NCBI GenBank assembly: GCA_002786025.1
Contig: NHNW01000005.1
Coordinates: 372,001 to 436,000, forward strand
DNA from: Zasmidium citrigriseum
Taxonomy: Eukaryota; Ascomycota; Dothideomycetes; Mycosphaerellales; Mycosphaerellaceae
Reading direction: 5' to 3'
Length of the DNA: 64,000 nucleotides
The notes below the pieces were generated by a model. It was not told the origin of the DNA. It was given only the letters and a program-made list of their open reading frames with translations, and did no database searches. Positions 32,932-44,384 of this stretch are shown here, piece by piece (the stretch's first letter is position 1; each line of letters starts with the position of its first letter). The position numbers were made by a program, and so were the translations under genes.

Positions 32932-33848
32932 GATGTGGTCTTGCGGGGGGGTAGGGGATGAGTGCTTTGAGTGAGTGATTGGGACCTCAGGGGCGAGATG
33001 GGTTTTTATATCAGGCCCGGAGCTATCTTACAATGCATCATACCGCCGTCATTCATGGACATGTCAAAGAGGATGCATGATCAGCCCGCTGTTGGCTCGA
33101 CATTGGCTTCGTGAATGTACCTGATTTGGTCCTTCAAGCCTTCATTGAGGCACCGGCGGTCACTCCGTGGCATTGGGCTGGCTAGACGTACAGATATCTA
33201 GGTCGAATTCAGACTGGCTGGCGCCAGGTAGTGGAACAGATGACCTCTGAGTTACTGACATACTCCACCACATTGACCGAGCTGATGTGTATGACGCCTG
33301 GAGCGGCCACGCCGAAGACTGACGAAGTCTTGAAGATATTATGCGTGGTCGACTAGTGCCAAAGTGGTTGAGACATGGTTCAAGGTCTTTCAGAAGAGAT
33401 GGCCTGAATCCCCGCAGCCAAGGATACCAGCCAGCCTCGTGACAGCCTCATGAGAGCCACGCACCACACCATTCAGCTTGAGATGCGGTCTCGAACGATC
33501 CACGGCCGCCCAGCGAGCTGAACTAATCCTTCGAAACTGAGAATTGTATGACAAAATCAAAGTCGTGACGTATTGGTAGATTTATTTCAGCTTCAGAAGA
33601 CATGCAATCGGTAAGAAGGTTTGTTTAAAGGTGATGCCGACACATGTGCGCCACATAAAGCGCCTCAGTATGCAGTCTTCGTGGACGTGGGGGTTTGGAA
33701 ACTCGAACCGGAGGCGCCTGGATCATGTGAAGCGGTACGTTGATCAGCAGAGGGAATACAGGGCGATTTATGCAATTTACAGCTGCATATGACACGGTCA
33801 TTCTGCAGAAGTTGTCTATGCGTGAGATAGTCAAGACCTGATTCTTGA
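32932..33848. other. intergenic, no gene seen
   Basis: It contains the promoter of the secreted-protein gene and the 3' flank of ALG6. No recognisable ORF or RNA gene. Confidence 0.5.
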
Positions 33849-35576
33849 TCAAGATCTACACCTAAGTACAATGACTTTCAACCAGGGAGAATCATCTCGT
33901 AGACGCGCCTTCAAAACCATCGATAGGTCAGCTTGGAGCCCGCTCTCCCGCCAAAGACTCAACAGACACCAAGAATAGCACAGCACAAAGCCCAAACATC
34001 CCACTGACGTATTCACAACAATCCAAAGCTCGGGCTTGCTGGCCGGAGGAGGAGCCAGGTTCTCCAGTACATGCCATGCCACGATCCCGGCGTAGAAGCA
34101 CAGATGAGTGTAGTTCGTCGACCGACTCGGCCCACCACTACCGGAGGGCACTTGGTATGGGCCCAATGCAAATGGCGGCATCTTCAGAAGGTAGCTCCAA
34201 GCATCCAGCAGTGGGAGATACAGAATCTCCAAATTATCCTTGATCAGAAGATGAAACAGAGTCCATGTTGAGAGGATCGTGGCAAATCCAACCCAAGCCT
34301 TCGTGGCTGCATTCGAACCCCTAGGACCAGCAAGAAGAGCAGTCATAGGAACAAGCGGAAGCAATACGTTCTTCTCGTGGACTTGGTACGAGCAGAGGAA
34401 AAAAGCCCATGCGCATGTTGTGAAAGCCAGCAAGATCAGATCTTTGCGTGGTCGCAGGAATATGATGATGCAAGGCGGTAGACCAGCGGATGCTGTGAGT
34501 CCGAGTGCAGCCATGCTAAGGGTCTGACTTGAGTGGTACATTGTGAGCTTGTACAAGCCTGAGTACTGGATCGTACACCAGATGTTGGCTACTTTGTCTT
34601 CGAAGAGGCCTCTGGAGAAAGGGAAGATTCGGTGCAGTGTCTGTGCCATCTGGATACCAAGAGCTGCCGGCAGCTGATCAGCGATTGCTGATGTTGAAAC
34701 GTTATCAATTCGTCGGGTCAGGTCGTAAGCCGTCCCAGCTAGCAGAGGCATGTATAGCACAGCAAACGAGGTCGCTGTTGCCACGGCAATCCCTAGAAGC
34801 CGTAGAGGCCGTATCGTAGGCATGACGCACGTTCCTGCCAGATACGCAGCAACGGCTGGTGCGTAGAACAGAGCCATCTGCTTAATTCCGAAAGCCGCAA
34901 CGAAGCAGAAACAGCCCAGTAGATGTCGATCCGCCAAGAAGCTGGCTACAGCGGCCAGGAACAGACCGAGCATGACCACGTTGTATTGAAAATGGCCGTG
35001 ATCAACCATGATCAGAGGAGGTAGCGTCAGGAGAGCTAGCAAGGCAACTTGTGATTGGTGATCGTCCGTTTTGGTTGTAGACAGCTTCTGAAGTTGATGA
35101 ATACAGATGTAGACTGCCGGTACGAACACCAAAGCCTCAGACGCAAAGACAGTCGATCGCATAAAGACTGTCAGAGAAAGCTCTTCGAATCCTCTGGAGA
35201 CGTCCAATTCGAACCATGCGGGCTTCAATGCTGCTCCGATATTTCCAAGTAGCCAGCTGTGGTAGGCAGTAAGTGGTGGATAGTCGAGTGGCCACCACGA
35301 AGAATCGAAAAAGTACCATTGTGAGACCGGTAGTGCGGTCGTGATCTCCATCCAGTGTCGCTGGGCCTCGAAATCTCCATAGCTCGGTGCCTTGTTGTAT
35401 CCAGAGTAGCCGTTCACTGCAGCGAAGAGGCGTAGGAGGATGCCAATCGCCAGTATCCGATAGAGACTGCGATTTCCAACAAGTTGGATTCGCCGATCAT
35501 TCACAATCTTCTGTTTGTCGTTGATCATCATCGGCCCCTTCGGTAGTGTGTCAACAGAAAAGCTTCCGAACACCAT
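33849..35576 (-). CDS. ALG6: ALG6-type dolichyl-P-glucose alpha-1,3-glucosyltransferase (GT57)
   Basis: Single exon, 575 residues with about eleven membrane spans. The luminal loop after span 1 has YGDFEAQRHWMEIT, with Asp68 matching the catalytic Asp of GT57 enzymes. DYPPLTAYHSWL, MVDHGHFQYN and FPFSRGLFEDKVANIWC are hallmark ALG6/ALG8 motifs; the sequence favours ALG6, which adds the first glucose to the Man9 lipid-linked oligosaccharide in the ER lumen. It is probably the housekeeping copy. Its position beside a glycan gene neighbourhood may be chance. Confidence 0.9.
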   Translation of the reverse strand: MVFGSFSVDTLPKGPMMINDKQKIVNDRRIQLVGNRSLYRILAIGILLRLFAAVNGYSGYNKAPSYGDFEAQRHWMEITTALPVSQWYFFDSSWWPLDYPPLTAYHSWLLGNIGAALKPAWFELDVSRGFEELSLTVFMRSTVFASEALVFVPAVYICIHQLQKLSTTKTDDHQSQVALLALLTLPPLIMVDHGHFQYNVVMLGLFLAAVASFLADRHLLGCFCFVAAFGIKQMALFYAPAVAAYLAGTCVMPTIRPLRLLGIAVATATSFAVLYMPLLAGTAYDLTRRIDNVSTSAIADQLPAALGIQMAQTLHRIFPFSRGLFEDKVANIWCTIQYSGLYKLTMYHSSQTLSMAALGLTASAGLPPCIIIFLRPRKDLILLAFTTCAWAFFLCSYQVHEKNVLLPLVPMTALLAGPRGSNAATKAWVGFATILSTWTLFHLLIKDNLEILYLPLLDAWSYLLKMPPFALGPYQVPSGSGGPSRSTNYTHLCFYAGIVAWHVLENLAPPPASKPELWIVVNTSVGCLGFVLCYSWCLLSLWRESGLQADLSMVLKARLRDDSPWLKVIVLRCRS

Positions 35577-36231
35577 ATTGCTAGCAAGAGTTGGGATCTC
35601 GGTCGATCAGCTTTGATTTGTGCTGCACATCGAATACTTCAGTGACTCGTGTAGCGAGGAAGTGTTGTTGGGCGGCCGGCAGAAATTCCAGCAGGGAGGA
35701 GTAAGGTCGCCAGCGAGGTTGTGAGAGCAGTCTACTCCAAAATCACAAGAATATGGTCCAGGCGAGGCCATGAGCGTCGAAGGGTGAATTCCGGCGACGC
35801 AGCTGAAGACTGACTCCCGTCGGACTGACCGAACGCCCATAGCGGGGTTAGAGAGCTGCTTGGCTGGCTGTGTCGTGATTGTAGCAATAGGAGTTGGAAG
35901 AGCTATGCGCCACCGGATCTTGAAGTCGCGTGGCTGCGGGGCTGCCATCGAACGCCTCATCAGATCAGTAAAACGCAGAAGGCAACTTCTGACGGGCATG
36001 TTGTGGCGCTGGTATCTTGACATCGTCGAGCTGAACAGACGCATATGAATCAATCGATGAAAGCACCCCCACGCTGCCAGTGACTTTCGGTAGAGATGTC
36101 AGTGTGATAGGAAACTGCCTTCTCACAACCATGCTGCTCAGGACAGCTGCGTCTTGGACGGGTATAAGTCCCTGGGACTCTTCTGATCGCCTTGTAGTGC
36201 TACCTCGATCATCTGTCGATACAGCGTCAAT
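35577..36231. promoter_or_regulatory. divergent intergenic region
   Basis: It separates ALG6 (minus) from the secreted-protein gene (plus). No gene seen. Confidence 0.45.
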
Positions 36232-36915
36232 ATGTTTAGACTGTCCAGCAACATCCTTGCCCTTTTGGCACTCCCGCTGTTCATCACTTGCATCGCCTCA
36301 GATCAAAGATCAGATTCTCGCAGGCCACGTCCTGAAAGTATCTCAGGGGCCATCGGCTGTGGAACAGTGAACTTCGCAGTCACTGCCTTCCTACCTCAAC
36401 CGCATGCTACGACGTTCTGCAATGCCTACCTACAGAAGTCCCGGCAGACCCAGGAATCGACCGTAACAGTGACTGCTTCGTCTCCGTAAGTTCGCCGCGG
36501 TAATGGTATTCTGCCAGCGCTCATATATATCTTCAGGCAAGAGACCGCAAGAGGCAACCATGTTGCCACGTTGACGAAATCACGTCGCTTGAGGAAGGCC
36601 ATGGTCCCGGAGTTCGACTGGCTCCGAGAGAACCCTCGACCAGATACATCCAGCTCTCGACTCATCGAGAAGGCCTGCGGCTGCTTGGCATTGCCGGAGA
36701 CGACGGAGACAGCGGTCGTTGAAGCTGCCATCACGCCTTCAGTCAGCAAACCATTCTGTGCCAGGAATGTGACCATGCAGATGGCCAACATCTCACTCCC
36801 AATAGCGGAGGCATACTTCAATCCGAGGGAAGCGAACTTGAATGTCTCTTTAAGCTTAGCAGAGGCAAACAGGAGACTTTGGTCTGGCCTGTCTTTTCTC
36901 AAGGTGTTGCGGTGA
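36232..36915 (+). CDS. secreted Cys-containing protein, unknown function
   Basis: Exons 36232-36485 and 36537-36915 (51-nt intron, GTAAGT donor, TTCAG acceptor, phase 2) give 210 residues. The signal peptide is MFRLSSNILALLALPLFITCIAS. The pattern of a Cys pair (FCNAYL), a Thr/Val run (TVTVTAS) and later SRLIEKACGCL recalls a common class of fungal extracellular proteins with FC.SYL and ACSCL motifs. No enzymatic motif is visible. It may be wall-associated. Confidence 0.65.
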
Positions 36916-37639
36916 TCTTCCTGGGTGACTCTGTAAAGAGTACGTGGGTAGCGTACGGCGTCTGGTGTCAAGTGCTTGGGAGACCATGTCGTACGGCTGA
37001 TGCAACGGCAGAACGAACGATCGAAAGATATATGTAAAGAGTACGTGAGGTTGATGAGGTTAGGAAAGGGGTCATCGCAGAACACGACATGACGTCAGCC
37101 AATTGAGCAAAGGCCACCGGCATTTCTTCCACGTTCACGTTTCGTTTCGCTTTCGATTGTATCCATCTCAACCCCCTTTCCCACGAAGCTTTACCCATTT
37201 CTGAGCACAGCGCCGATGGCACAGATGTTGATGCCCTTCGAGGGTGTCGCAGAGCGACTGCGCATGGCCGAGGCCGAGAAGGGCTGACAGCAGCGCCTAC
37301 TGGCACTCGGCGTGAGCGATGCCCTCTACCATCGCCAACAAGACTCCGAGGGCGTGCTGCTAAGCATGCGAGTCCACGTGGCTATGAGCAGTATGCAGTA
37401 GAAACGAAGGACCATGATTGACCGTGAACGAAGTTCGACGTAGAAGTGGCTGGCTGACGCGCAGCCTCGAGGCGCTCGGGCCGCCATCCACAACGCCTCC
37501 GTGTCTGGCCAGACCACTACCTTGGTAGCAGCACCTGATATATCCTATCAAAACGTCCTCTTGGCATCTGGCTTGGGGTAATGCTCTTCGACGATTTGAC
37601 GTTTTCGTACATCCCGCATTCGTCGCCCAGGCCCTCAAC
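36916..37639. other. intergenic, no gene seen
   Basis: Short frames on both strands lack support. It is the upstream region of the GT34 gene. Confidence 0.45.
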
Positions 37640-38482
37640 ATGAAGTTGATCACGTCTCCTCAGAATTTGCTCAGGAGCATCCTGTACTTGGCAGCTGTAC
37701 TCTTCATGCTCATTTCCATACGACCTTACACGTGGTATGAACGGCCGAATGCCGTTGCTACGACGCAACATCGACCCCAGCCCTCTCGCTACGCTATCCT
37801 CAGCATGACCACCGGCCGAACAACCTACGACTTCGAGTCCTTCAGCAATAAACACACCTACGCATCGAAACATGGCTACGATCTCATCTGGGACTTTGAG
37901 ATTTCTCGTCGATATGCCAAGGTCTGGGACAAGCTTAACATGACCCGAGACGCTATCCTGGCCTCATTGCACGGGGACAAGGCGTACGAATGGGTCTGGA
38001 TGCTCGATTTCGACACCCTCATAACCAACATGTCCATCCCATTACCGGATGTGATAGACCAAGCACTGGCTCCTGCGACTGGTAATCGAGACAACGTCAA
38101 TCTGATTCTGACACGGGACTGCGAGCCTCTGAACGCCGGCAGCATGTTTCTTCGCGTTCACCCTTGGACCTTGGATTTCATTGAGCAATGGCGCGCGGGT
38201 TTCGAAATACTGGACAGTCGAGGTGACCTCCGCAACGAACAAGACGTCCTGCGAGATCTGCTCGTATCCAATGAATTTGGCGTTGCTGACAGAAGCGTGA
38301 TTGCTCCACAGTGGATGTTCGATGCATACCCAGAGGAGTTGAAATGCTATGATCCGCGAGATTCCCGTCCCTGGAAGCCAGGCATATTTCTCCTGCACTT
38401 TGCGGGCGCAGACTGGCATTTGAAAGATCGGGGGGATGCGCTGGGCATGCTGATGCGGAAGTATTTCCCACTGGTTGTGTAA
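37640..38482 (+). CDS. GT34 galactosyl/mannosyltransferase (GMA12/MNN10 family)
   Basis: Single exon, 280 residues, type II topology: a short cytosolic tail and one anchor (LYLAAVLFMLISI, ~14-27). The catalytic part has RYAILSMTTGR, WVWMLDFDTLI with the DxD metal/UDP- or GDP-sugar site, NAGSMFLRVHPW and HFAG near the end, all typical of PF05637. Members are Golgi alpha-1,2-galactosyltransferases or alpha-1,6-mannosyltransferases. The donor sugar cannot be read from sequence. It starts the run of carbohydrate-related genes. Confidence 0.9.
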   Translation: MKLITSPQNLLRSILYLAAVLFMLISIRPYTWYERPNAVATTQHRPQPSRYAILSMTTGRTTYDFESFSNKHTYASKHGYDLIWDFEISRRYAKVWDKLNMTRDAILASLHGDKAYEWVWMLDFDTLITNMSIPLPDVIDQALAPATGNRDNVNLILTRDCEPLNAGSMFLRVHPWTLDFIEQWRAGFEILDSRGDLRNEQDVLRDLLVSNEFGVADRSVIAPQWMFDAYPEELKCYDPRDSRPWKPGIFLLHFAGADWHLKDRGDALGMLMRKYFPLVV

Positions 38483-38809
38483 TCGCACATCTCAGGACTC
38501 AGATTGGGTTTGGGCCCATTTGATACCAAGATACTGCAATCGCCAGGGATTTGACGCTGGGGCATTCTCTTGGCCGGCAACATTGGCATGGCAGTGCGGC
38601 TGAAATACTCACAACCACGGGTTGATGCCCACCTCAATCTATGTTGTGCTACTCATCGCAGCAAATGTCCTGATCAAGACGGGCGCCATGCTAGTCTGGT
38701 CCCGAAGATCGGGTGCAGGCCAGCTCCTTCAGCCCAGATACTTGAATCAGCCCGATATCTCGTTGATATCAAGCAACTTTGTCGTCGCTCTGCTCGATAC
38801 CAAGTCAAC
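38483..38809. promoter_or_regulatory. intergenic, promoter of P450
   Basis: No gene seen. The P450 frame stays open upstream to 38570, but no signal for an earlier start is visible. Confidence 0.4.
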
Positions 38810-40380
38810 ATGGCTCAAATCTTTGAGTTTTGCTGTACAAGCATCGTCTGGCTCTTGTTCTTTCTATTTCTTATCTATCCACTCTGGAATAAGTTTCAGA
38901 GGCATCTTCGCCGCATTCCTGGGCCTTTTCTGGCAAGCTGTACGGACCTATGGCGACTGCACAACAGCCTCACCAGACGGCCTCACGACGTTCACCTGAA
39001 GCTGCACCAGAAGCATGCGTCCAAACTCATTCGTATTGGACCGCGCACGGTTGCGGTATCTGATGCAAGTCTGGTACCAAAGATCTATGGCCCCAACTCA
39101 GGATTCGTCAAAAGCGACTTCTATTCAGCGTTCATGTTTCCTTTCAAGGGCGGCTTCTACCCCAGCATCTTCAACACCACAGATGAAAAGTACCACGGCC
39201 GTATTAAAAGGCCCATAGCGAGCTCTTACTCTCTGCCCACGACGGTCAAGTTCGAGCCACTCATCGACTCCACTATAGCTGTCTTCATTGCTCGTCTGGA
39301 CGAGTTCGCGGCCTCTGGAGAGCATTTCGACTTGAGTCTCTGGATTGCGATGTATGCCTTTGATGTGCTCGGAGAGATCTGTTTCAGCAAGAGGATGGGA
39401 TTTCTGGAGACTTCGTCGGATGTCAATGGTATCATTGCTGATGTCCAGAAGATGCTCAAAGTAGGAGGAGGTACTGGTCAAGTTGCTTTCCTGGACAAGT
39501 TGCTCCTGAAGAACTGGCTATCCGCTCGGCTGATGCCAGTCCACCCTGTCGTTAAATTCTGCGTCGAGCGCATGGACGAACGTAATCGTCGAGTGCAGGA
39601 GTGTAGTGATCGAGGGACAGGGCATCCTTCGAAGACGGATGATTTTCTCACTCGTTGCAATGAAGCCAAGAAGAAGTTTCCGGACATTGTCAACGATGAC
39701 ATGATACGGACTTACAACGTTGACAACATCATCGCCGGATCTGATACTCTAGCAAACTCTCTATCAGCAGTACGTGCACTCGATTTCGTCATCGCTCCCA
39801 TACATGAACGGTTGGCTCATTGATGCTACAGGTCTTCTACTGCCTATTGCGGAACCCCTCTTGCTATGCCAGGCTCATGGCCGAAATCGATGCAGCTCCT
39901 CACAACGGCTTCTTCTCGTGGCAAAATACAAAATCACTGCCGTATCTTCAAGCTTGCATCAAGGAAGCAATGCGTCTCTATCCAGTGGTCGGGCTTCTGT
40001 TAGAGCGAGTAGTACCGCCAGTTGGAGTGGAGCTCAACGGCCATTATCTCCCATCTGGTACCATCGTTGGCTGCAATCCATGGATCGTGCACCGGGACAA
40101 GGAGGTGTATGGCTCAGATGCAGATGACTTCAGACCCGAGCGATGGCTGGAAGCGAGCACGCAGCAAGTGAAGGCTATGGAGAGGGCCAATTTAGCCTTT
40201 GGCAGTGGCTCAAGAATTTGCATTGGGAAGCAGATCAGCATGGTTGAGATGTCGAAGCTGGTCCCAGAATTGTTGAAGAGATATGAGTTCCGCTTCGTGG
40301 ATGAAGAGAAGGTGGACGTTGAAGGTGGATGGTTTACCAGGCTGAAAGGCTTTGATGTCGTGGTCTCCAGAAGATACTGA
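38810..40380 (+). CDS. cytochrome P450 (pisatin-demethylase-like)
   Basis: Exons 38810-39769 and 39832-40380 (62-nt intron, GTACGT donor, phase 0) give 502 residues. The start at 38810 puts a membrane anchor (IVWLLFFLFLIYPLW) at the N-terminus, followed by IPGP. The I-helix is IIAGSDT, ExxR is in KEAMRLYPVVG, then FRPERW, and the heme loop is FGSGSRICIG with Cys450. It is close to the P450 at 9.0 kb but has one intron instead of four and no shared intron site. Next to the MFS exporter gene, it may oxidise a lipid or metabolite made by this neighbourhood. Confidence 0.92.
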
Positions 40381-41205
40381 ATTTTCATGCGAGCTACCTT
40401 CGGTAGAGTATTAGAAACTCCATCTGGTGACCTTTTGCTGACTTGTTCGCAGTACGAATATCGCATCTATCTACTTGGCGATTGAGCCCTGGAATGCCGA
40501 TGATCAGCCCATCGACGGTTCGCGGCTTCTGGCGGCACCTCAGAAAGGCTGCGTACACCCTGTTGCCGCGACCGCATATTCGCGGATGTTCGAAAAGGCC
40601 GCACACGGTTTCTGGGCAAGATCTTGAGACTCGATGTGATGTTTCTCTGGCACAAATTCCACCGCTTTGCTCCGCGATTGTTTCTCGGAATTTTGCAGCA
40701 GAAGGTCTTCACATCCTTCGCCAGCTTTGCTCCATGATACGGCCGGTTTGTGATGCCACAGAATGTACCCTTTCCCATTTATATGTTGATTTCGAAGTAC
40801 AACATTTGTCGTGAGGCATTTCAGAGTCGCTGAGAATGTCAAAGCTTCGGGAACTCGCCGAGAAGGGGTTTTTGAGACATCCCAACACACCAATGGCTTC
40901 TAGAAGACTAACCTGTGTTCTATAGGGCTTACTTCCCTGACGGCGGCTCTGCTGCCGTTGATGCAGTCGATGCTTGTTTTTGTTGTCGACAAATAGATCT
41001 GCTTCACAGGTCTCGTGCGCTGCCACCAGTTTGCTTGCCATGTCGAGCCTGAAAGTCGGCGAACATCCATTCGGCTAATTCGGAATCGTTCTGGTCCTCA
41101 GATACAGCACCAGGCGCTGTATATCAGCGACCCGGCTATGAGCCTCTGTCCAGGAAATGCAATCGATTGTACGACTTACCGGCGTCAGGACTCGAGTCGA
41201 ACACC
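40381..41205. other. intergenic, promoter of MFS transporter
   Basis: No gene seen; short antisense frames only. Confidence 0.45.
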
Positions 41206-43239
41206 ATGGACACCACGACTGAATACCATCACTACATACGAGAATGCACAAGTGATTCAAGTATCTGGAAATCCATCAAAACATCCGACGGGTCGCAAAC
41301 GCCATCGGAAATCGCGGTGTGTGGGATACCTCAGCTCCCGGGTGAGGTTTCGGAACTCTTGAACGTATGGCAGCTCGATGTCGATACTCACCTAGTGGTT
41401 CAATGGCGACCGGAGAGCATCACCCATCCGCGGAACTGGCCAATGTCACGAAAGCTTTACGACACAGCAATCATCTGCATCCTCGAGTTCTTCACCACAC
41501 TTGTCAGTAATACTGGATCATCAGCGGCGAGATACGCAAGTGAAGACATCGGCATCGATCAGGAGCTGGCCATCTTCTGCTTCGTAACATTGTACCTCCT
41601 AGGTCAGGCTCTGGGAGGTATCGTCTTTCCACCGATTGCGGAGACCTTTGGTGGGCGGACGATCTATCTAATTGGAGCTGTGGGTTTCTGCGGGTCGTGT
41701 TTGATCATAGGAGCAGCCCCAACGCTGCCGACCGTGATCATTGGTCGTTTCTGCTCCGGGGTTTTCTCTGCAATGCCTACAGTGGTTGCTGTGGGAAGCA
41801 TTGTTAGTGTTGCTCCATCGTCCGTCTCATTTGCTCTTCGAGAAATGGACTTCTATAACGCCAAGTCTTACTGACAATCTTAAAGGAAAACACGTGGGAC
41901 GTGAAAGGCCGCATATGGGTGATACAAGTATGGGTTATGGTACGTACAAGTTGCACAATACCATGCCTGCAAAACTCGCTGACTTTCCCCAGGTAGCCAT
42001 ATTCGCGTTGGCGCTAGGGCCACCTGTTGCCACATACATGAGTGAGTCCAGTATTGGCTGGTAAGTCATGTAATAGTCCCTACGATCAAAGCGACAATGT
42101 GCTGAAGTTAGCCATCTCCAGGGAATGGATCTATAATTGCGCCGCAATCGGAAGCGGTCTCATAACCGTCTCTTGTCTTTGGATGAAGGAGAGTCGTCCG
42201 GCCTTGGTCCTGCAAGAACTCGTGCGAAGAATCGAAAAGAGAACAGGGTTCGATCAAATTGCTCTCGACGATAAGCTTCGTCTCCCAACCATGAGCGAGT
42301 TTGTTCGTCAGAATTTGACACTCCCGTACGTTCACGCCCCTGTGTTGACGTTGGCAATCGCTGACGAAGAGAAAATTCTAGCTTAAAACTCTGGTTCACA
42401 GAGCTGTTGGTATTCCTCGTGGCCCTCATGGCAGCTATATCGTTCGGGTTCATCTACCTCTTCGCTGAAGCTCTTCATGTTGGTAAGTATACGATTAGGG
42501 CTTTACTGGCCAGTGAAGCTGGGCCACCAATATGCATATCGCGGCACACAACTCGAAGTTCATTCGGATGCTAACGAGAACCTAGTCTATCACGAGGGCT
42601 TCGGCCTCAACGAGAAGCACAGCTCTCTCACTTTCCTGTCCATCGGAGTGGGAGTCTTGTTCACCTTCATTCCACGATTCTACGACTTGCATGTTACCGA
42701 TCTGGAAGCCAAGCAGGGACACCCGCTGGAGCCGGAGGCAAAGCTTCTGGGGTACTACATTGCCGCTCCTCTACTAGCATTCGGCCTTTGGTGGTTTGCC
42801 TGCACTGTGCCACCTCTTGTGGATGGCATCTCGTTCTGGGTGTCGGTGGCCTCGCTCGTATTTGTGGGATACAGTATCGTTGAGTTCGACAGTGTTTGTA
42901 TCGCCTCATTCCAGATCTTCGAGACATATGCTAATGAAGCACTTACCCCCCTAGGTCCTTTGTGCGTATCTTACGGACACTTACATGGCCTACGCCAGCT
43001 CAGCGAACGCACCTGTGGCTCTCCTTCGAGCCGTACTGAGTGGCCTGTTCCCGCTCTTCGCTCCGCGGATGTTCAAGGCGATGGGGGCTAACAACGCCTT
43101 GTTTGTTCTGGCCGGGCTCGCTACTGCATTTTGCGGGATTGCCGTCCTGTTCAGATTGTACGCAAAGAGAATCCGCAAACGATCACCATTCGCGCAAAAG
43201 ACATGGAGTTCGGAGTGGGAAAGCGCGGGCCTGTCGTGA
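41206..43239 (+). CDS. MFS multidrug/metabolite transporter (DHA1-type)
   Basis: Seven exons (41206-41802, 41886-41939, 41993-42060, 42122-42325, 42382-42482, 42586-42893, 42955-43239) give 538 residues. Read without splicing the gene looks broken; with the six introns every junction keeps the frame and family motifs are restored. HPRNWPMSRKLYDTAIICI precedes span 1. The loop 2-3 region and motif RIWVIQVWVM, GPPVATYMSESSIGW, the central cytosolic loop, LKLWFTELLVFLVALMAA starting the second half, and YLTDTYMAYASSANAP all match fungal DHA1 transporters (PF07690). A plasma-membrane exporter is likely; in this setting it may export the local product. Confidence 0.87.
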
Positions 43240-43346
43240 GCGTTCTGCTATGAAACTGTGAGATGATGACATGAGTTTCAACCAAAAGTTTTGCTTTGCA
43301 ACGATGTATGAATATTGAAGACGGAAAGATGGCTAGGTAAGAAGGA

Positions 43347-44384
43347 TCAAAAATTTGACGAATTGAAATCTTCCAGCTCCTTAACCAGGGCGACTTTCCT
43401 ACTTTCTGATAAAAAGCTCGATGTGATAGAGTTCCGAGCTAGTTGCACCATATCCTGATTGGAGAAGCGAAACTGCCGTTGCACCAATTCGTACTCGTCC
43501 AGCAGTGTCGTGTGAAACATTGGCGGATCGTCAGAGTTGATCGTGACCATGAGGCCTTCGTCGAAATAGCGGCGAAATGGGTGCTGCTCGGCTGACTGAC
43601 AGACCCGGGTACAGATATTGCTAGTCACGCACAACTCCAACGGAACTTGACCGTCTCTCAAGACTTTCAACAAGTCCTGATCAGATGCTGCGGTCAGTGC
43701 ATGGCCAATACGTTCAGTTCCAGCGCTGAGAGCATCCCACACGGCGAAAGCAGGTACTGCTTCACCAGAATGAGAAGTCACCCGCAGACCGGCTGTCTTG
43801 GCTTCATCGAAAAGTTGTACAAAGTCTGCGACCGGACCTTTCTCTTCGTTGCCGCCAATTCCTATGCCAACGATAGAAGGCATGTGCTTTCTGAGCTCCG
43901 CAGCTTTTCGGAATACGACAGCGGATTCGTCCAGCCCGAACTGCCGCTGAGCATCTATAACCCAGAATACGGTAGTTCCGAATTGCGCTTCGCCACGAAT
44001 TCGTCCCTTCTCCACAGCAGCCATGACCAAGTCAACGCTCAGCGTCTCTGATTTGATGATGGGGTTCAAGCTGATGTAGACTTCAGCATGCCGGACTCCT
44101 TGGTCTGCAAGCGACTCGATCATATCAAACGTTATAAGTTCATAATCATCGGAGCTCTGCAAGCGTCGAGTGACCTGGCCAAACGCCTGGAGAAATCCAA
44201 GGAAGTCTTGATAGGTGTACAAAGATTCTGCATCCTTCAGCGAGAGTGGCGTCGTATCGTGTCGCTGGGAGAGAGCCACAAGAGTCTCTGGTTTGATAGT
44301 CTCTTCGAGATGAAGATGTAGTTCGCACTTTGGAAGACGCTGGAGCCATGGGCGTTGTACAGGGTCAGCTTTGGCGTCGGACAT
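43347..44384 (-). CDS. adenosine/adenine deaminase-like metal hydrolase (PF00962)
   Basis: Single exon. The frame is open to 44498, but the Met at 44384 gives 345 residues, the usual family length. Metal and catalytic residues are present: ELHLHLE (His23, His25), SHSGE (His205, Glu208), RIGHA (His228) and NSDDPP (Asp285, Asp286). The residue after HLHLE, normally Gly, is Glu28 (HLHLEETIKPETL), which may change the substrate pocket. It is therefore catalytically plausible, but adenosine, adenine or another purine may be the substrate. It lies tail-to-tail with the MFS gene with ~100 bp between stops. Confidence 0.85.
   Translation of the reverse strand: MSDAKADPVQRPWLQRLPKCELHLHLEETIKPETLVALSQRHDTTPLSLKDAESLYTYQDFLGFLQAFGQVTRRLQSSDDYELITFDMIESLADQGVRHAEVYISLNPIIKSETLSVDLVMAAVEKGRIRGEAQFGTTVFWVIDAQRQFGLDESAVVFRKAAELRKHMPSIVGIGIGGNEEKGPVADFVQLFDEAKTAGLRVTSHSGEAVPAFAVWDALSAGTERIGHALTAASDQDLLKVLRDGQVPLELCVTSNICTRVCQSAEQHPFRRYFDEGLMVTINSDDPPMFHTTLLDEYELVQRQFRFSNQDMVQLARNSITSSFLSESRKVALVKELEDFNSSNF

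Noticed and set aside
4485..37065. 18-bp identity (GGTTGATGAGGTTAGGAA) between the VPS51 3' end (~4485) and ~37047
   Set aside because: Short, purine-rich and without flanking similarity; probably chance.
41741..43091. MFS gene as a pseudogene broken into several frames
   Set aside because: Six consensus introns restore one 538-residue frame with all family motifs, so no break is needed.
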